Numbered from the stretch's first letter, positions 36,983 through 45,581 are shown. The stretch: 54,409 nucleotides of DNA from Veillonellales bacterium (GCA_039680175.1 JBDKTO010000085.1:1-54409); one strand, 5' to 3'. Made by a program: numbers and translations. Notes: generated by a model not told the origin, from the sequence alone.

Positions 36983-38347
36983 TCAGTCCTCTAAATCCTT
37001 GAGCTTTTTAATATTATCGGCAATTAAATAATAATCCAGCAGCCGCATCCGTTCCGAGCTTGCCTTTAAGTTATAAACCATGGATATAATGGTCCGGGAT
37101 AACTTCACCGGATCATGGCGCACCAAATTGGTTTCGCTGATAATATTGGCAGCCTCCACCTTGACGCCCAATGCCTCAATCGCCTCAATATCCGCCACGA
37201 CCGGATAGGCGCCCTGACTGGCATAAAGCGTCCGCAGATTATCCGCTACATCCTGGGAATTAACCACTACATAGTCAATAGCCCCGGGACCCACATGATC
37301 CAAAATTGCCCGTACATGATCGGCAGCCGTATATCCATCCGTCTCTCCCGGCTGGGTCATCACGTTGCATATATAAATTTTCACTGCCGAAGTCTGGCGC
37401 AAAGCTTCCGCCACTTCTTTTACCAGCAGGTTCGGCAGCACGCTGGTATATAAGCTGCCCGGCCCTAAAATAACCGCATCCGCTTCCCGGATCGCTTCCA
37501 AAGCGCTTTTTACCGGAGTAACGTCCCGAGGCCGCAAAAATACCCGCCGGATTCGTTTATGCGCCAAGGGAATCTGCGATTCTCCCTCAACAATGCTGCC
37601 GTCTTCCATCTCCGCCGCCAAACGCACCGTTTCCGTCGAAGCAGGCAGCACCTGTCCCCTTACGGCTAACACTTTGCTGGACTCTTTCAGTGCCTTTTCC
37701 ACATCTCCCAGCACTTCCGTCATGGCAGCAATAAACAGATTGCCAAAATTATGCCCGGACAAATCGCCGGCACCGCCAAAACGATGCTGAAACAACTTTT
37801 CCATCAAGGGCTCCGTATCAGCCAGCGCCACCAGACAGTTGCGCAAATCTCCGGGCGGAATCATTCCCAGATCCTGCCGGATCCGGCCGGAAGAACCACC
37901 GTCATCGGCTACCGTAACAATCGCCGTAATATTGCTGGTTACACTTTTTATCCCCCGGAGCAGCACCGACAAACCGGTGCCGCCGCCAATCACCGTCACC
38001 GCCGGTCCCCGGTTCAGTTTGCGCTTTTCGAAAATGATTTCAATCAGGCGATCGGCACCTTCCGGAATCAGCACACTGATCACGGAACGGATAATTTGGC
38101 GGGTAGCCAGCGTCATAATCGCCAATCCGCACAGAATCACCGTAATTCCCACCAAAGTAGTAACCGTATAATGATAGTTGCCTGTCATCAAATAAGCCAT
38201 CCTAAAGATCGTTTCTTCGATGACCCCGACATATTTATAGTTAAAGACGATGGCTAACCCGATACTGGCTGCAATAACCCCCAGGGAAAACAGTAACAAC
38301 CAGCGTTTCAGCTTTATACCAGGATACATCCACTTTAAAAAGTGCAC
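36983..38347 (-). CDS. yvcK: YvcK/CofD-family gluconeogenesis factor with N-terminal membrane helices
   Basis: At 454 aa it is longer than the roughly 320-aa Bacillus protein. The extra N-terminus has two hydrophobic segments (about 14-35 and 60-82). The CofD-like domain follows: VTVIGGGTGLSVLLRGIK (about 116), VTVADDGGSSGRIR, IPPGDLRNCLVALAD, LSGHNFGNL and AVILGPGSLYTSVLPNLL. YvcK is needed for growth on gluconeogenic carbon and for cell-shape control, and binds UDP-sugars. Start GTG 38347. Membrane anchoring is inferred from hydrophobicity. Confidence 0.95.
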   Translation of the reverse strand: MHFLKWMYPGIKLKRWLLLFSLGVIAASIGLAIVFNYKYVGVIEETIFRMAYLMTGNYHYTVTTLVGITVILCGLAIMTLATRQIIRSVISVLIPEGADRLIEIIFEKRKLNRGPAVTVIGGGTGLSVLLRGIKSVTSNITAIVTVADDGGSSGRIRQDLGMIPPGDLRNCLVALADTEPLMEKLFQHRFGGAGDLSGHNFGNLFIAAMTEVLGDVEKALKESSKVLAVRGQVLPASTETVRLAAEMEDGSIVEGESQIPLAHKRIRRVFLRPRDVTPVKSALEAIREADAVILGPGSLYTSVLPNLLVKEVAEALRQTSAVKIYICNVMTQPGETDGYTAADHVRAILDHVGPGAIDYVVVNSQDVADNLRTLYASQGAYPVVADIEAIEALGVKVEAANIISETNLVRHDPVKLSRTIISMVYNLKASSERMRLLDYYLIADNIKKLKDLED

Positions 38348-38419
38348 GAGCTACACCTTCCCTGATCGTCGAGATCAATAACAAACCCACACAACAAAAT
38401 CATCATCCCTGACTGTCCA

Positions 38420-39322
38420 CTATAAAGAACCGCTGCACTCAGGACGAGCATCCACTATATTATGCTTAATATCCCGATGCTCAATATTGACTTTATACCC
38501 TTTGCTGCGCAAACCCTCGTAGATTTTATGAGCCACAAATACGGAGCGATGCAGTCCGCCGGTACAGCCAATAGCAATAATTAACTGGCTTTTTCCTTCC
38601 CTGATATAATTTGGCACCAAAAAGTCCACTAATCCCGCCAATTTTTCCATAAACTGCTGGGTAATCGGCCATTTCCAAATATAATCTCCCACTTCGGGTT
38701 CGATACCGCTTTTGCGCCGCAATGATTCCACATAAAAAGGGTTGGGCAAGAACCGCACATCGAAAACCATATCCGCATCCAGCGGCACACCGTATTTAAA
38801 ACCAAAGGATACCACTGTAATGGTCATCCGCTCCGTCTCTTTTTCACCGCCAAACAGCGCAATGATCTTCTCTTTCAGGTTGGCAGTAGATAAGTCCGAG
38901 GTGTCAATGATATGGGTAGCACGCCCCCGGACATGCTCCACCCGCTCCCGTTCCCGGGCAATACCCTCGCTGATCCGTCCATGAGGCGCCATCGGATGAC
39001 GCCGGCGGGTTTCCTTATAACGGCGAATCAGCGTCTCATCCGATGCCTCCAGGAACAGCATTTCATACATGTATCCCTGTTTTTCCATGTCTTCCAATAC
39101 CTGTACCAAGGTATCAAAAAACTCGCGTCCCCGGATGTCCACCACCAGTGCAATTTTACTGACCTGCCCGGCGGATTGGGAACATAACTCGGCAAATTTT
39201 GGAATCAGCGCCGGTGGCAGGTTATCCACGCAAAAGTACCCTAAATCCTCCATGGCCCGTACCACCTGGGTTTTACCCGCGCCCGACATTCCTGTAACAA
39301 TAACCAAACGAAAATTATCCAT
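38420..39322 (-). CDS. rapZ: RNase adapter/nucleotide-binding protein RapZ (YvcJ)
   Basis: It is 300 aa with Walker A TGMSGAGKTQVVRAMEDLGY near the N-terminus, followed by FCVDNLPPALIP and LFLEASDETLIRRYKETRR. The C-terminal domain has FGFKYGVPLDADMVFDVRFL and IAIGCTGGLHRSVFVAHKI. In E. coli RapZ guides RNase E to GlmZ; in Bacillus YvcJ is a nucleotide-binding protein linked to competence. It is first in the rapZ-yvcK-whiA unit, with a promoter 83 bases upstream. Confidence 0.97.
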   Translation of the reverse strand: MDNFRLVIVTGMSGAGKTQVVRAMEDLGYFCVDNLPPALIPKFAELCSQSAGQVSKIALVVDIRGREFFDTLVQVLEDMEKQGYMYEMLFLEASDETLIRRYKETRRRHPMAPHGRISEGIARERERVEHVRGRATHIIDTSDLSTANLKEKIIALFGGEKETERMTITVVSFGFKYGVPLDADMVFDVRFLPNPFYVESLRRKSGIEPEVGDYIWKWPITQQFMEKLAGLVDFLVPNYIREGKSQLIIAIGCTGGLHRSVFVAHKIYEGLRSKGYKVNIEHRDIKHNIVDARPECSGSL

Positions 39323-39404
39323 GTTCTCACTCCCCCGGGGTCAATTCATTCTGCCGCATTCTCCGAAAAACTCCATCGCCACAGCCCTCTTTTCGGTACC
39401 ATTA

Positions 39405-39433
39405 ATTATAGGGCAAATCGGCCAAAAAAGCAA
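39405..39433 (-). promoter_or_regulatory. Promoter of the rapZ operon
   Basis: TTGCTT (39433-39428), a 17-base spacer and TATAAT (39410-39405) on the minus strand, about 83 bases before the rapZ start and just after the upstream gene. Confidence 0.65.
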
Positions 39434-39451
39434 AAAGGCCCCGGTTTTTCC

Positions 39452-40033
39452 TTACTTCATAATAGGAAACTGCAGTCCTCCCGCCATCGTCTTTTTATCA
39501 CCATATACCCACCAGGAGACATTCTTATACAATGGCCCGTTGACTTGCACCGCCGCCCCTTCCCTGGACCATCCCACGCCTAAATTAAAGGCAGGCTTAG
39601 GGGCTGTGAGCTTGACCTGCATTTCCGACTGCTCCATTACCACCAGCTTGCCATTTTCAAACTTAGTGCTCTCCTTAACATTGGCCGGAATCTCAAAGTC
39701 CTTACCATTTACTTTGACGTAGATTTTTTCCTGCTGCCGTTCAAACTGGACATCGGTTTTCTCCGCCTGTCCGGTTTGAGAGTCCACCTCCCGGGGAACA
39801 TAGACAATTTCTTTCGTATTGGTATTCTGCCCTTGTACATAGACGACTTGCGGTTCACCTGATTTAGACTTTTCCCCGGCGGTATTAATGGTAACAGCCG
39901 GCTGCGCTGCCGCCTGGGCCGCCTGATGCTCCTCTTTGTATTGCCTGTACTCATAATAAATCACGCCCAATGCCACGATAACAAGCAGCAGAACGATAAA
40001 AAATTTCCACTCCTGCCGCATAAACCGCATCAT
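39452..40033 (-). CDS. Membrane-anchored protein of unknown function
   Basis: It is 193 aa. One N-terminal transmembrane segment (FFIVLLLVIVALGVIYYEY, about 9-27) is followed by a hydrophilic, Gln/Glu/Ala-rich linker (about 28-110) and a C-terminal beta-rich portion (KIYVKVNGKDFEIPANV, FNLGVGWSREGAAVQVNGPL, SWWVYGDK). The topology suggests an anchored extracytoplasmic domain. No family was recognised. ATG 40033 is used because GGAGG lies 8-9 bases before it; an upstream extension lacks a ribosome site. It may be a single-gene unit. Confidence 0.8.
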   Translation of the reverse strand: MMRFMRQEWKFFIVLLLVIVALGVIYYEYRQYKEEHQAAQAAAQPAVTINTAGEKSKSGEPQVVYVQGQNTNTKEIVYVPREVDSQTGQAEKTDVQFERQQEKIYVKVNGKDFEIPANVKESTKFENGKLVVMEQSEMQVKLTAPKPAFNLGVGWSREGAAVQVNGPLYKNVSWWVYGDKKTMAGGLQFPIMK

Positions 40034-40069
40034 AACCCCTTCCTCCTTTGCCCCGAATTTATCCCTCAT

Positions 40070-40310
40070 CTACATATATTCCTGACATGGGGATCAGTAA
40101 ACTGCTTTTTGACAAAAATGTATATAAAATCGTAGGGGAAAAAGCGGGGAACAGTATGGAGAACTGCCGGGGCTGGGGAGTGGCTATTGGCGATGAGCTG
40201 TTGGCTTTTGGCTGTTGGCTGTTGGCTTTTGGCTTTTGGCACGCAGCTCATATTGCGAGGGACGAGGAACGAAAAAATAGCACTTGGTACTAAATTCTGT
40301 CATTATTTAA
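40070..40310. repeat. Intergenic region with TTGGCTTTTGGCTG-type repeats
   Basis: Between 40187 and 40245 the plus strand carries five to six irregular copies of (G)TTGGCTTTTGGCTG/TTGGCAC, starting with GATGAGCTG and ending with GCAGCTCAT. A piece resembling the TCATTGCGAGG repeat follows at 40249-40262. No credible gene was seen; the tract resembles those at 13150 and 34060. Confidence 0.55.
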
Positions 40311-40314
40311 GAAA

Positions 40315-40365
40315 GATAACAAAAGAACGATTGCCGGAAGAAATGGCAATCGTTCTTTTGTTATC
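40315..40365 (-). terminator. Terminator of the glycerate kinase gene
   Basis: A perfect 21-bp stem (GATAACAAAAGAACGATTGCC, loop 9 given separately as GGAAGAAAT on the plus strand) lies 13 bases after the gene. It is one of the longest perfect stems in the window. Confidence 0.8.
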
Positions 40366-40377
40366 TGCTTCGATTTC

Positions 40378-41523
40378 TTATTTACGAACCTGCATGCCAA
40401 CCTGAACCAGGCGGCATAAGCGAGCGGTAGCCGTTTCAATCAGCGCCGCGCCGTTTTCCATACACTCTTCCAGCGTCATAGGCTGGGGAATTATGCTCAT
40501 TAAGCCGTCAATCCCCTGCTGCAGCACATCGTCGGCTCCCTGCCCCAAGCCGCCCGCAAGGCAGACCACCGGTACCTTCCATTGTTTTGCTACTTTTGCC
40601 ACACCCACCGGCGCCTTGCCAAAAGCCGTCTGAAAATCCGTCCGGCCTTCACCGGTAATAACCAAATCGGCGGCTTCCACCATGGCGGCAAATCCGGCGG
40701 CTTCCAAAACAATCTCAACCCCCGGACGCAGTTTAGCATTCGTAAAGAACAACAATCCGGCACCTAATCCGCCGGCTGCCCCGGCGCCGGAACATTCGGC
40801 AATGTCCTTGCCGGTCGCCTTGGCAGCTAACTGAGCATAAATTTTCAAAGCCTTATCCAATTCGGCAATCATCGCCGACGTCGCACCCTTTTGCGGCCCG
40901 AATACCGCCGAAGCCCCCCGCGGCCCGCACAGTGGATTATCCACATCACAGGCAACCATAAGATCCGCCGCTGCCAACCGTTTATCCAAACCGGAAAGAT
41001 CAATTTGAGCCAGTTTAGCCAGTGAAGCGCCGCCCTGGGGCAGCGGAGTGCCGGAAGCATCCAGGAATTTTGCCCCCAAGGCCTGTACCATGCCGGCTCC
41101 GCCATCATTCGTAGCACTGCCGCCAATCCCGATAATGATCTTATTCAGTCCTTTTTGCAAAGCGGCTTGAATCAGCTGCCCGGTACCATAAGTAGTAGTA
41201 ATCCGGGGATCTCTTTTATCTTTTGGCACAAGGGGCAGGCCGGAAGCAGCGGCCATCTCAATAATCGCCGTTTCCCCGTCGCCCAGTATTCCCCAATAAG
41301 ACTTTATCGGCGTACCAAGCGGGCCAACCACTTCTTCCTGAATCATTTGCCCGCCGGTAGATGCTACCAGTGCTTCCACCGTTCCTTCACCGCCGTCCGC
41401 AATCGGCAGCTTCTGCACTGTTGCTTCAGGGAATACCGCCAGCACGCCTTGTTCCATAGCATTGGCCACACCCATTGCCGAAACACTGCCTTTATAAGAA
41501 TCCGGAGCTACTACAATATTCAT
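40378..41523 (-). CDS. glxK: Glycerate kinase (GarK/GlxK type)
   Basis: At 381 aa it has the type 1 glycerate kinase pattern: N-terminal VVAPDSYKGSVSAMGVANAM, the substrate region ADGGEGTVEALV, KIIIGIGGSATNDGGAGM, CDVDNPLCGPRGASAVFGPQ, and the C-terminal VITGEGRTDFQTAFGKAP with GVAKVAKQ. It phosphorylates glycerate to 2-phosphoglycerate, feeding the glycolytic segment encoded elsewhere in the window. ATG 41523 has GGAGAG 10-12 bases upstream. It stands alone with its own terminator. Confidence 0.95.
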   Translation of the reverse strand: MNIVVAPDSYKGSVSAMGVANAMEQGVLAVFPEATVQKLPIADGGEGTVEALVASTGGQMIQEEVVGPLGTPIKSYWGILGDGETAIIEMAAASGLPLVPKDKRDPRITTTYGTGQLIQAALQKGLNKIIIGIGGSATNDGGAGMVQALGAKFLDASGTPLPQGGASLAKLAQIDLSGLDKRLAAADLMVACDVDNPLCGPRGASAVFGPQKGATSAMIAELDKALKIYAQLAAKATGKDIAECSGAGAAGGLGAGLLFFTNAKLRPGVEIVLEAAGFAAMVEAADLVITGEGRTDFQTAFGKAPVGVAKVAKQWKVPVVCLAGGLGQGADDVLQQGIDGLMSIIPQPMTLEECMENGAALIETATARLCRLVQVGMQVRK

Positions 41524-41626
41524 TGTCCAGTCACTCTCCATTCAGCCAGTCATTGGCTAAAATTAATATGTATATTTAGAATATTAGAGTAAATATTGTT
41601 ATATTCCTGCTGCTTCGCTATTTTTG

Positions 41627-42424
41627 TTAACGTAAAACATATTTTTCAATGGCTGCCGCCACACCGTCTTCATCATTACGCAAAGTAACCGCCTGAGCGG
41701 CCTCCTTCACGGCATCCGCCCCGTTCCCCATAGCCACTCCCCAGCCGGCGTATTCGATCATATCTAAATCGTTAATAGAATCTCCCACCGCCATTACTTC
41801 CTGGCGGTTAATATGGAGCTGATCGGTTAAAAATGCCAAAGCCCGGCCTTTATTCACTGTAGAATGAGCGATTTCCAAATAAATTGATTTAGAATTAGCG
41901 ACATAAAGCCGTTCTCCAAACATTGATTTTACCGTTTCTCTAATTTCGTCCAATCTCTCCGGTTCCGCAATGACCAGCATTTTGGTCGGCGCCACCGGTG
42001 GCCGATAAAGCTTGTCGCCTATTTCCCGGGCCGTAACACCCGCCGCTTTCTCATACCGTCTGGTCCTGTCATTTTTTTCCCTGACATACAGCACATCATT
42101 CACGTAAGATTGAATATACCAGCCCCGCTCCCGAAATAGTTCTAAAACCTGACACGCCACAGCATAATCCAATGGCCGGTAATATAATCTTTTTTCCGAT
42201 AAGCAAGCCGTGATCATCGCTCCATTATAAGTGATAATCGGTACATCCAGCTTCAGCTGCCTGGCATAGGGCAGCGCCGACGGATACATCCGCCCCGTAG
42301 CGACTGTCACCGTTACTCCCTGCTCGATGGCCGTCTGAATTGCCTGCCGCGTCCGGAGGGAAACAGCCGTATTGTTATCTAATAACGTATCATCCAAATC
42401 CACAGCTACCAATCGTATCGACAT
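41627..42424 (-). CDS. Cof-type HAD-superfamily phosphatase
   Basis: The 265-aa member of HAD class IIB has motif I VAVDLDDTLLDNN (Asp nucleophile and acid/base), motif II VTVATGRMY, a Lys of motif III (TVNKGRALAFL) and motif IV AVGDSINDLDMIEYAG. The inserted cap (about 85-190) selects substrate, typically a sugar phosphate or a flavin/PLP phosphate, and cannot be read from sequence. It is followed by a terminator-backed spacer, so it probably ends its own unit. Confidence 0.93.
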   Translation of the reverse strand: MSIRLVAVDLDDTLLDNNTAVSLRTRQAIQTAIEQGVTVTVATGRMYPSALPYARQLKLDVPIITYNGAMITACLSEKRLYYRPLDYAVACQVLELFRERGWYIQSYVNDVLYVREKNDRTRRYEKAAGVTAREIGDKLYRPPVAPTKMLVIAEPERLDEIRETVKSMFGERLYVANSKSIYLEIAHSTVNKGRALAFLTDQLHINRQEVMAVGDSINDLDMIEYAGWGVAMGNGADAVKEAAQAVTLRNDEDGVAAAIEKYVLR

Positions 42425-42444
42425 ACTTACCTCCTAACTAAGGG

Positions 42445-42479
42445 AAAAAATGAGAACTCTGCTTTAGGCAAAATTCTCA
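42445..42479 (-). terminator. Terminator after the YvlD-like gene
   Basis: TGAGAATTTTGCC-like arm pairs with GCAGAGTTCTCA (42479-42451, imperfect) and T6 follows on the minus strand, starting immediately at the stop codon. Confidence 0.7.
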
Positions 42480-42824
42480 TCAACGATCATGAATTACCTT
42501 CGACAAAGTAGAGCTGCACAGTGTCATTACAATAACACTGGCCATGGGTGCCAAAAAGCTGGAAACCTGAAATCCCGGCAGCATTTTAACAACCATCAGC
42601 GGTGCCAGTATATTGGTGAAAAAAGTAAACCCACCCAGTGTAACCCAATTAAACGGCATCGCCGCCAGTGTCAAAATGGGCCGCACTGCCGCATTCGCCA
42701 GCCCGATAATCGCAGCTCCCAATAAGGTTCCACCCAAGGTATCCACAAAAACCCCCGGTATTTCGGCCATTAAAAAAAATAAAATCACTGAATTAATGAT
42801 AATGCGCAGTAAAAAGCCACACAC
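42480..42824 (-). CDS. YvlD/phage-holin-4 family membrane protein
   Basis: It is about 114 aa with four hydrophobic segments and the family signature GLANAAVRPILTLAAMPFNW with LGGFTFFTNILAPLMVVKML. GTG 42824 is chosen because GGAGGG lies 9 bases before it, giving MCGFLLRIIINSV and the standard family length. Bacillus YvlD belongs to an envelope-stress operon (yvlABCD), so an envelope role is plausible but unproven. Confidence 0.85.
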   Translation of the reverse strand: MCGFLLRIIINSVILFFLMAEIPGVFVDTLGGTLLGAAIIGLANAAVRPILTLAAMPFNWVTLGGFTFFTNILAPLMVVKMLPGFQVSSFLAPMASVIVMTLCSSTLSKVIHDR

Positions 42825-42911
42825 CGCGCTGTTCCCTCCTTTAAGCAGGGTATTTCCCAAAAAAGATCCATGGTTTATTTCCGACAAATCTATTATATCC
42901 CGCTGGACCAA

Positions 42912-43038
42912 TCGCTGGCAATATTTTTTTCTAACAACATAAAACCGTAACCCCTCTGCCTTCTCTGCGGTTCAAACTCCCCCACTACACCCCCTTCGCG
43001 GTTCAAAATCCCCATAACCTTCTCTGGGTTCTCCCCCG
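42912..43038. repeat. Spacer with degenerate CTCTGCGGTTCAA-type repeats
   Basis: Three related copies follow one another: CCTTCTCTGCGGTTCAAACT (42958-42977), CCCCTTCGCGGTTCAAAATC (42990-43009) and CCTTCTCTGGGTTCTC (43018-43033). No gene is seen. Confidence 0.5.
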
Positions 43039-44052
43039 CTAGCAAAGAATATCTTGCGAAACCGCAGCAGCATCGGCGGTTCCTGTCAGCACCATAGCAG
43101 CCCGCAATTCACCGGCCAGTTTCTGCACCGTTAGCATTACGCCTTCCTTACCGCCGCCCACAGCGCCAATGGCCAGCGGCCGGCCGACCAGAACGGCATC
43201 GGCTCCCAACGCCAGCATCTTCAATACGTCAGCGCCGCTTCGTATGCCACCGTCAGCAAGAATCGTTAGCTTTCCTTTAACCGCTTTGGCAATGTGGGGC
43301 AGCACCTCAGCCGTTCCCGGTGTATAATCAAGCGACCGCCCGCCGTGATTCGATACTACAATCGCATCGACACCGGCCAGCCGGCACATTTCCGCTTCGT
43401 CCCGGGTCATAATGCCCTTTACGATAAACGGTATCGTAGTATGCTGCTTGATATACGCCAAATCGGCCTGGGTCTTCGGTCCCACCTGCTGACCGGCATT
43501 TGTCATATTAATCAGTGCCGCGGCATCAATATCAATACCAAAGGCCGGCGCTCCGGCAGCAGCCGCCAGCTTTGCCTTTTCAATAATCTTATCGGTTTCG
43601 CGCGGTTTAAAAATAGGAATTCCCCAGCCATCTTCCGCCTGAATTGCCTCCATCCCGGCGTTAAACACCAGCGGCTTGGGGCCGTCGCCGGTCATGCTGA
43701 TAATCCCGGCCTGACGACAGCCGGATACGACGGCGGCAGTGTACTCACCTTCAGTGAGCGCTTCATTCATATTGAAGCCTATCCCGCCAATAGCCGCCCC
43801 AATCACCGGCAGAGACAGATTCATCCCGAGAATGCGGCAAGCCATTTTAGGCTGCTCCACATTATGAACGGTGCGCAAATTCAGCCGACAGCCTGCTAAT
43901 GCCTGTATATTATTTTTAAACCCTGCTCCTGTTCCCAACCCGCCCATGCCGGGTACTTCCCCGGCGCAAGCCACACCATTGCATACTGGACAGACCCGGC
44001 AGCTGCCCTTGAATTTATCCCGGGCGATTTTACGAACCGTTTGCAAGTCCAT
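43039..44052 (-). CDS. FMN-dependent alpha-hydroxy-acid dehydrogenase/oxidase family protein
   Basis: The 337-aa FMN-binding TIM barrel has FIVKGIMTRDEAEMCRLAGV (Lys at the flavin), IVVSNHGGRSLDYTP (catalytic His and Arg), ILADGGIRSGADVLKMLALG and DAVLVGRPLA (FMN phosphate). Family members oxidise lactate, glycolate or mandelate. The N-terminus carries an unusual Cys cluster (CRVCPVCNGVACAGEVPGMG) that I know from clostridial relatives and that may bind metal. It lies 70 bases downstream of mdh with a terminator between, so a functional link to malate or lactate oxidation is only suggested. Confidence 0.92.
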   Translation of the reverse strand: MDLQTVRKIARDKFKGSCRVCPVCNGVACAGEVPGMGGLGTGAGFKNNIQALAGCRLNLRTVHNVEQPKMACRILGMNLSLPVIGAAIGGIGFNMNEALTEGEYTAAVVSGCRQAGIISMTGDGPKPLVFNAGMEAIQAEDGWGIPIFKPRETDKIIEKAKLAAAAGAPAFGIDIDAAALINMTNAGQQVGPKTQADLAYIKQHTTIPFIVKGIMTRDEAEMCRLAGVDAIVVSNHGGRSLDYTPGTAEVLPHIAKAVKGKLTILADGGIRSGADVLKMLALGADAVLVGRPLAIGAVGGGKEGVMLTVQKLAGELRAAMVLTGTADAAAVSQDILC

Positions 44053-44070
44053 ATGTTCTCCCCCCAGTTA

Positions 44071-44102
44071 TTAAAAGAAGGCAGCTCTCCCGAGCTGCCT
44101 TC
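44071..44102 (-). terminator. Terminator of mdh
   Basis: An 11-bp stem (GAAGGCAGCTC and complement, loop 4) followed by TTTTAA on the minus strand lies 20 bases after the mdh stop. Confidence 0.85.
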
Positions 44103-44122
44103 TTTAATTAACGGAAAATTAA

Positions 44123-45061
44123 TCAGATTAATTTCATATCGTGGAGCACGCTGTTCGTCTTGCGAACCGCAGCAGCACTCTCGGCAAATTTGGCTTTCTC
44201 TGCGTCGTTGAGTTTGTATTCCACAATTTTCTCCACGCCGTTTTTGCCAACTACAACAGGAACGCCAATACAGATATCTTTCTGACCGTATTCGCCGTCC
44301 AACGCTACGCAGCAAGCCATAAGCTTCTTTTCGTCGCGAACGATGGCTTCTACCAGAGTAGCTCCGGCAGCGCCGGGAGCATACCAAGCGGAGGTTCCCA
44401 GTAATTTAGTCAAAGTAGCCCCGCCAACCATAGTGTCGGCAACAACTTTCTGCAAAGCTTCAGCATCCAGCAGATCGGCAGCCGGAATGCCCATATAGGT
44501 AGCGAAACGAGCCAACGGAATCATGGTCTTGTCGCCATGACCGCCGATAACGATGCCCTGAATGTCGGTAGCAGGACGGCCAAGCGCCTGACCCAGATTA
44601 TATTTGAAACGGTTGCTGTCCAGAAGACCGCCCATACCGATAATGCGATTCTTCGGTATGCCGCTGGTTTTAAGAGTAAGGTAAGTCATAGTATCCATTG
44701 GGTTGCTGATTACAACGATAACTGCGTCCGGTGAATATTTCAAAACATTTGAAACTACGCCGTTAACAATGCCGGCGTTCGTTCCAATCAAATCCTCCCG
44801 GCTCATACCCGGTTTACGGGGAATACCGGAAGTAATGACTACAACACTGGAACCGGCGGTTTTACTGTAATCATTGGTACTGCCAATCAATCTGCTGTCA
44901 AAATTAAGCAGAGCAGCAGTCTGCATCATGTCCATTGCTTTCCCTTCGGAAAGGCCCTCTTTAATATCCAACAAAACAACTTCACTGGCAATTTCCTTTT
45001 GGGCAAGCACATACGCGCAGGTTGCGCCTACATTACCAGCACCTACAACGGTAACTTTCAT
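44123..45061 (-). CDS. mdh: Malate dehydrogenase (type III, LDH-like)
   Basis: The 312-aa NAD-dependent enzyme has a Rossmann start VTVVGAGNVGATCAYVLA, LLDIKEGLSEGKAMD, the specificity loop GIPRKPGMSREDL, VVISNPMDTMTYL and the catalytic GGHGDKTMIPLAR. Arg rather than Gln in the specificity loop indicates malate/oxaloacetate rather than lactate. It could supply oxaloacetate to the decarboxylase encoded at the right end. ATG 45061 has GAGGGGG 9 bases upstream; a TTG two codons earlier is possible. Confidence 0.96.
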   Translation of the reverse strand: MKVTVVGAGNVGATCAYVLAQKEIASEVVLLDIKEGLSEGKAMDMMQTAALLNFDSRLIGSTNDYSKTAGSSVVVITSGIPRKPGMSREDLIGTNAGIVNGVVSNVLKYSPDAVIVVISNPMDTMTYLTLKTSGIPKNRIIGMGGLLDSNRFKYNLGQALGRPATDIQGIVIGGHGDKTMIPLARFATYMGIPAADLLDAEALQKVVADTMVGGATLTKLLGTSAWYAPGAAGATLVEAIVRDEKKLMACCVALDGEYGQKDICIGVPVVVGKNGVEKIVEYKLNDAEKAKFAESAAAVRKTNSVLHDMKLI

Positions 45062-45128
45062 AAACAAATGCCCCCTCTTATTTGAATTATGCGTTTTATG
45101 TACGGACTATCCCATAAGCCCAACTCTA

Positions 45129-45157
45129 ATTATAGCAAATGCTGGGAAAAAAATCAA
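45129..45157 (-). promoter_or_regulatory. Promoter of mdh
   Basis: TTGATT (45157-45152), exactly 17 bases, TATAAT (45134-45129) on the minus strand, about 68 bases before the mdh start. Confidence 0.75.
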
Positions 45158-45209
45158 GGCTGTCCCACTTTATATTGAACCACTTTAATAATAATTCTGT
45201 ATTTTCTGG

Positions 45210-45330
45210 TTGGAGCTTGGTACTTGGCGCTGTCATTGCGAGCGGCAGCGAAGCAATCTCTCTGCTGCAAATTGCACCCATCCGCCGTAAGATCGCCGCG
45301 GCTAACGCCTTGCGATGATAGCTATAATAG
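45210..45330. repeat. Interspersed TCATTGCGAG-type repeat
   Basis: After GGAGCTTGGTACTTGGCGC comes TCATTGCGAGCGGCAGCGAA and GCAATCTC, then GATCGCCGCGGCTAACGCC, TTGCGATGATAG and ATAGTAGCCATCGC. The outer parts are roughly self-complementary (TCATTGCGAG with TTGCGATGA). Short pieces recur at 19165-19193 and 40249-40262. This type of palindromic interspersed repeat is common in anaerobic Bacillota. No gene is present. Confidence 0.65.
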
Positions 45331-45353
45331 TAGCCATCGCCCATTCTACAACA

Positions 45354-45379
45354 AAAATAAGAGCCTGACGGCTCTTATT
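45354..45379 (-). terminator. Terminator overlapping the end of the 68-aa gene
   Basis: AAATAAGAGCC pairs with GGCTCTTATTT (loop GTCA region, 45357-45379), followed by TTGTTG on the minus strand after T5. The stem includes the stop codon of the small gene. Confidence 0.75.
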
Positions 45380-45581
45380 TACTGTAGCATAACAAGAATT
45401 CATTGCCAAGTTTTTCATAATTTTCCAAGGCATTAATGACTTGAATACGCTGCACAGGACTTGTATCTTCTAATTGAATATTACCAATTACATCCTGGAT
45501 AATATTTTTTACCTGGAAGGGATAGTAGCCTAAAGCAACCAGCCTTTTCCCAACGGCATAGATACGCTGTTCAATATTCAT
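45375..45581 (-). CDS. Small soluble protein of unknown function (68 aa)
   Basis: ATG 45581 is preceded by GGGAGGAACAAAA, a strong ribosome site. The 68-residue product (MNIEQRIYAVGKRLVALGYY, FQVKNIIQDVIGNIQ, SPVQRIQVINALENYEKLGN) looks like three amphipathic helices without membrane segment or cysteine motif. I do not recognise the family. It is expressed from a near-consensus promoter through a 170-base structured leader and has its own terminator, so it is a real, probably abundantly transcribed gene. It lies between cydC and mdh. Confidence 0.8.
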   Translation of the reverse strand: MNIEQRIYAVGKRLVALGYYPFQVKNIIQDVIGNIQLEDTSPVQRIQVINALENYEKLGNEFLLCYSK

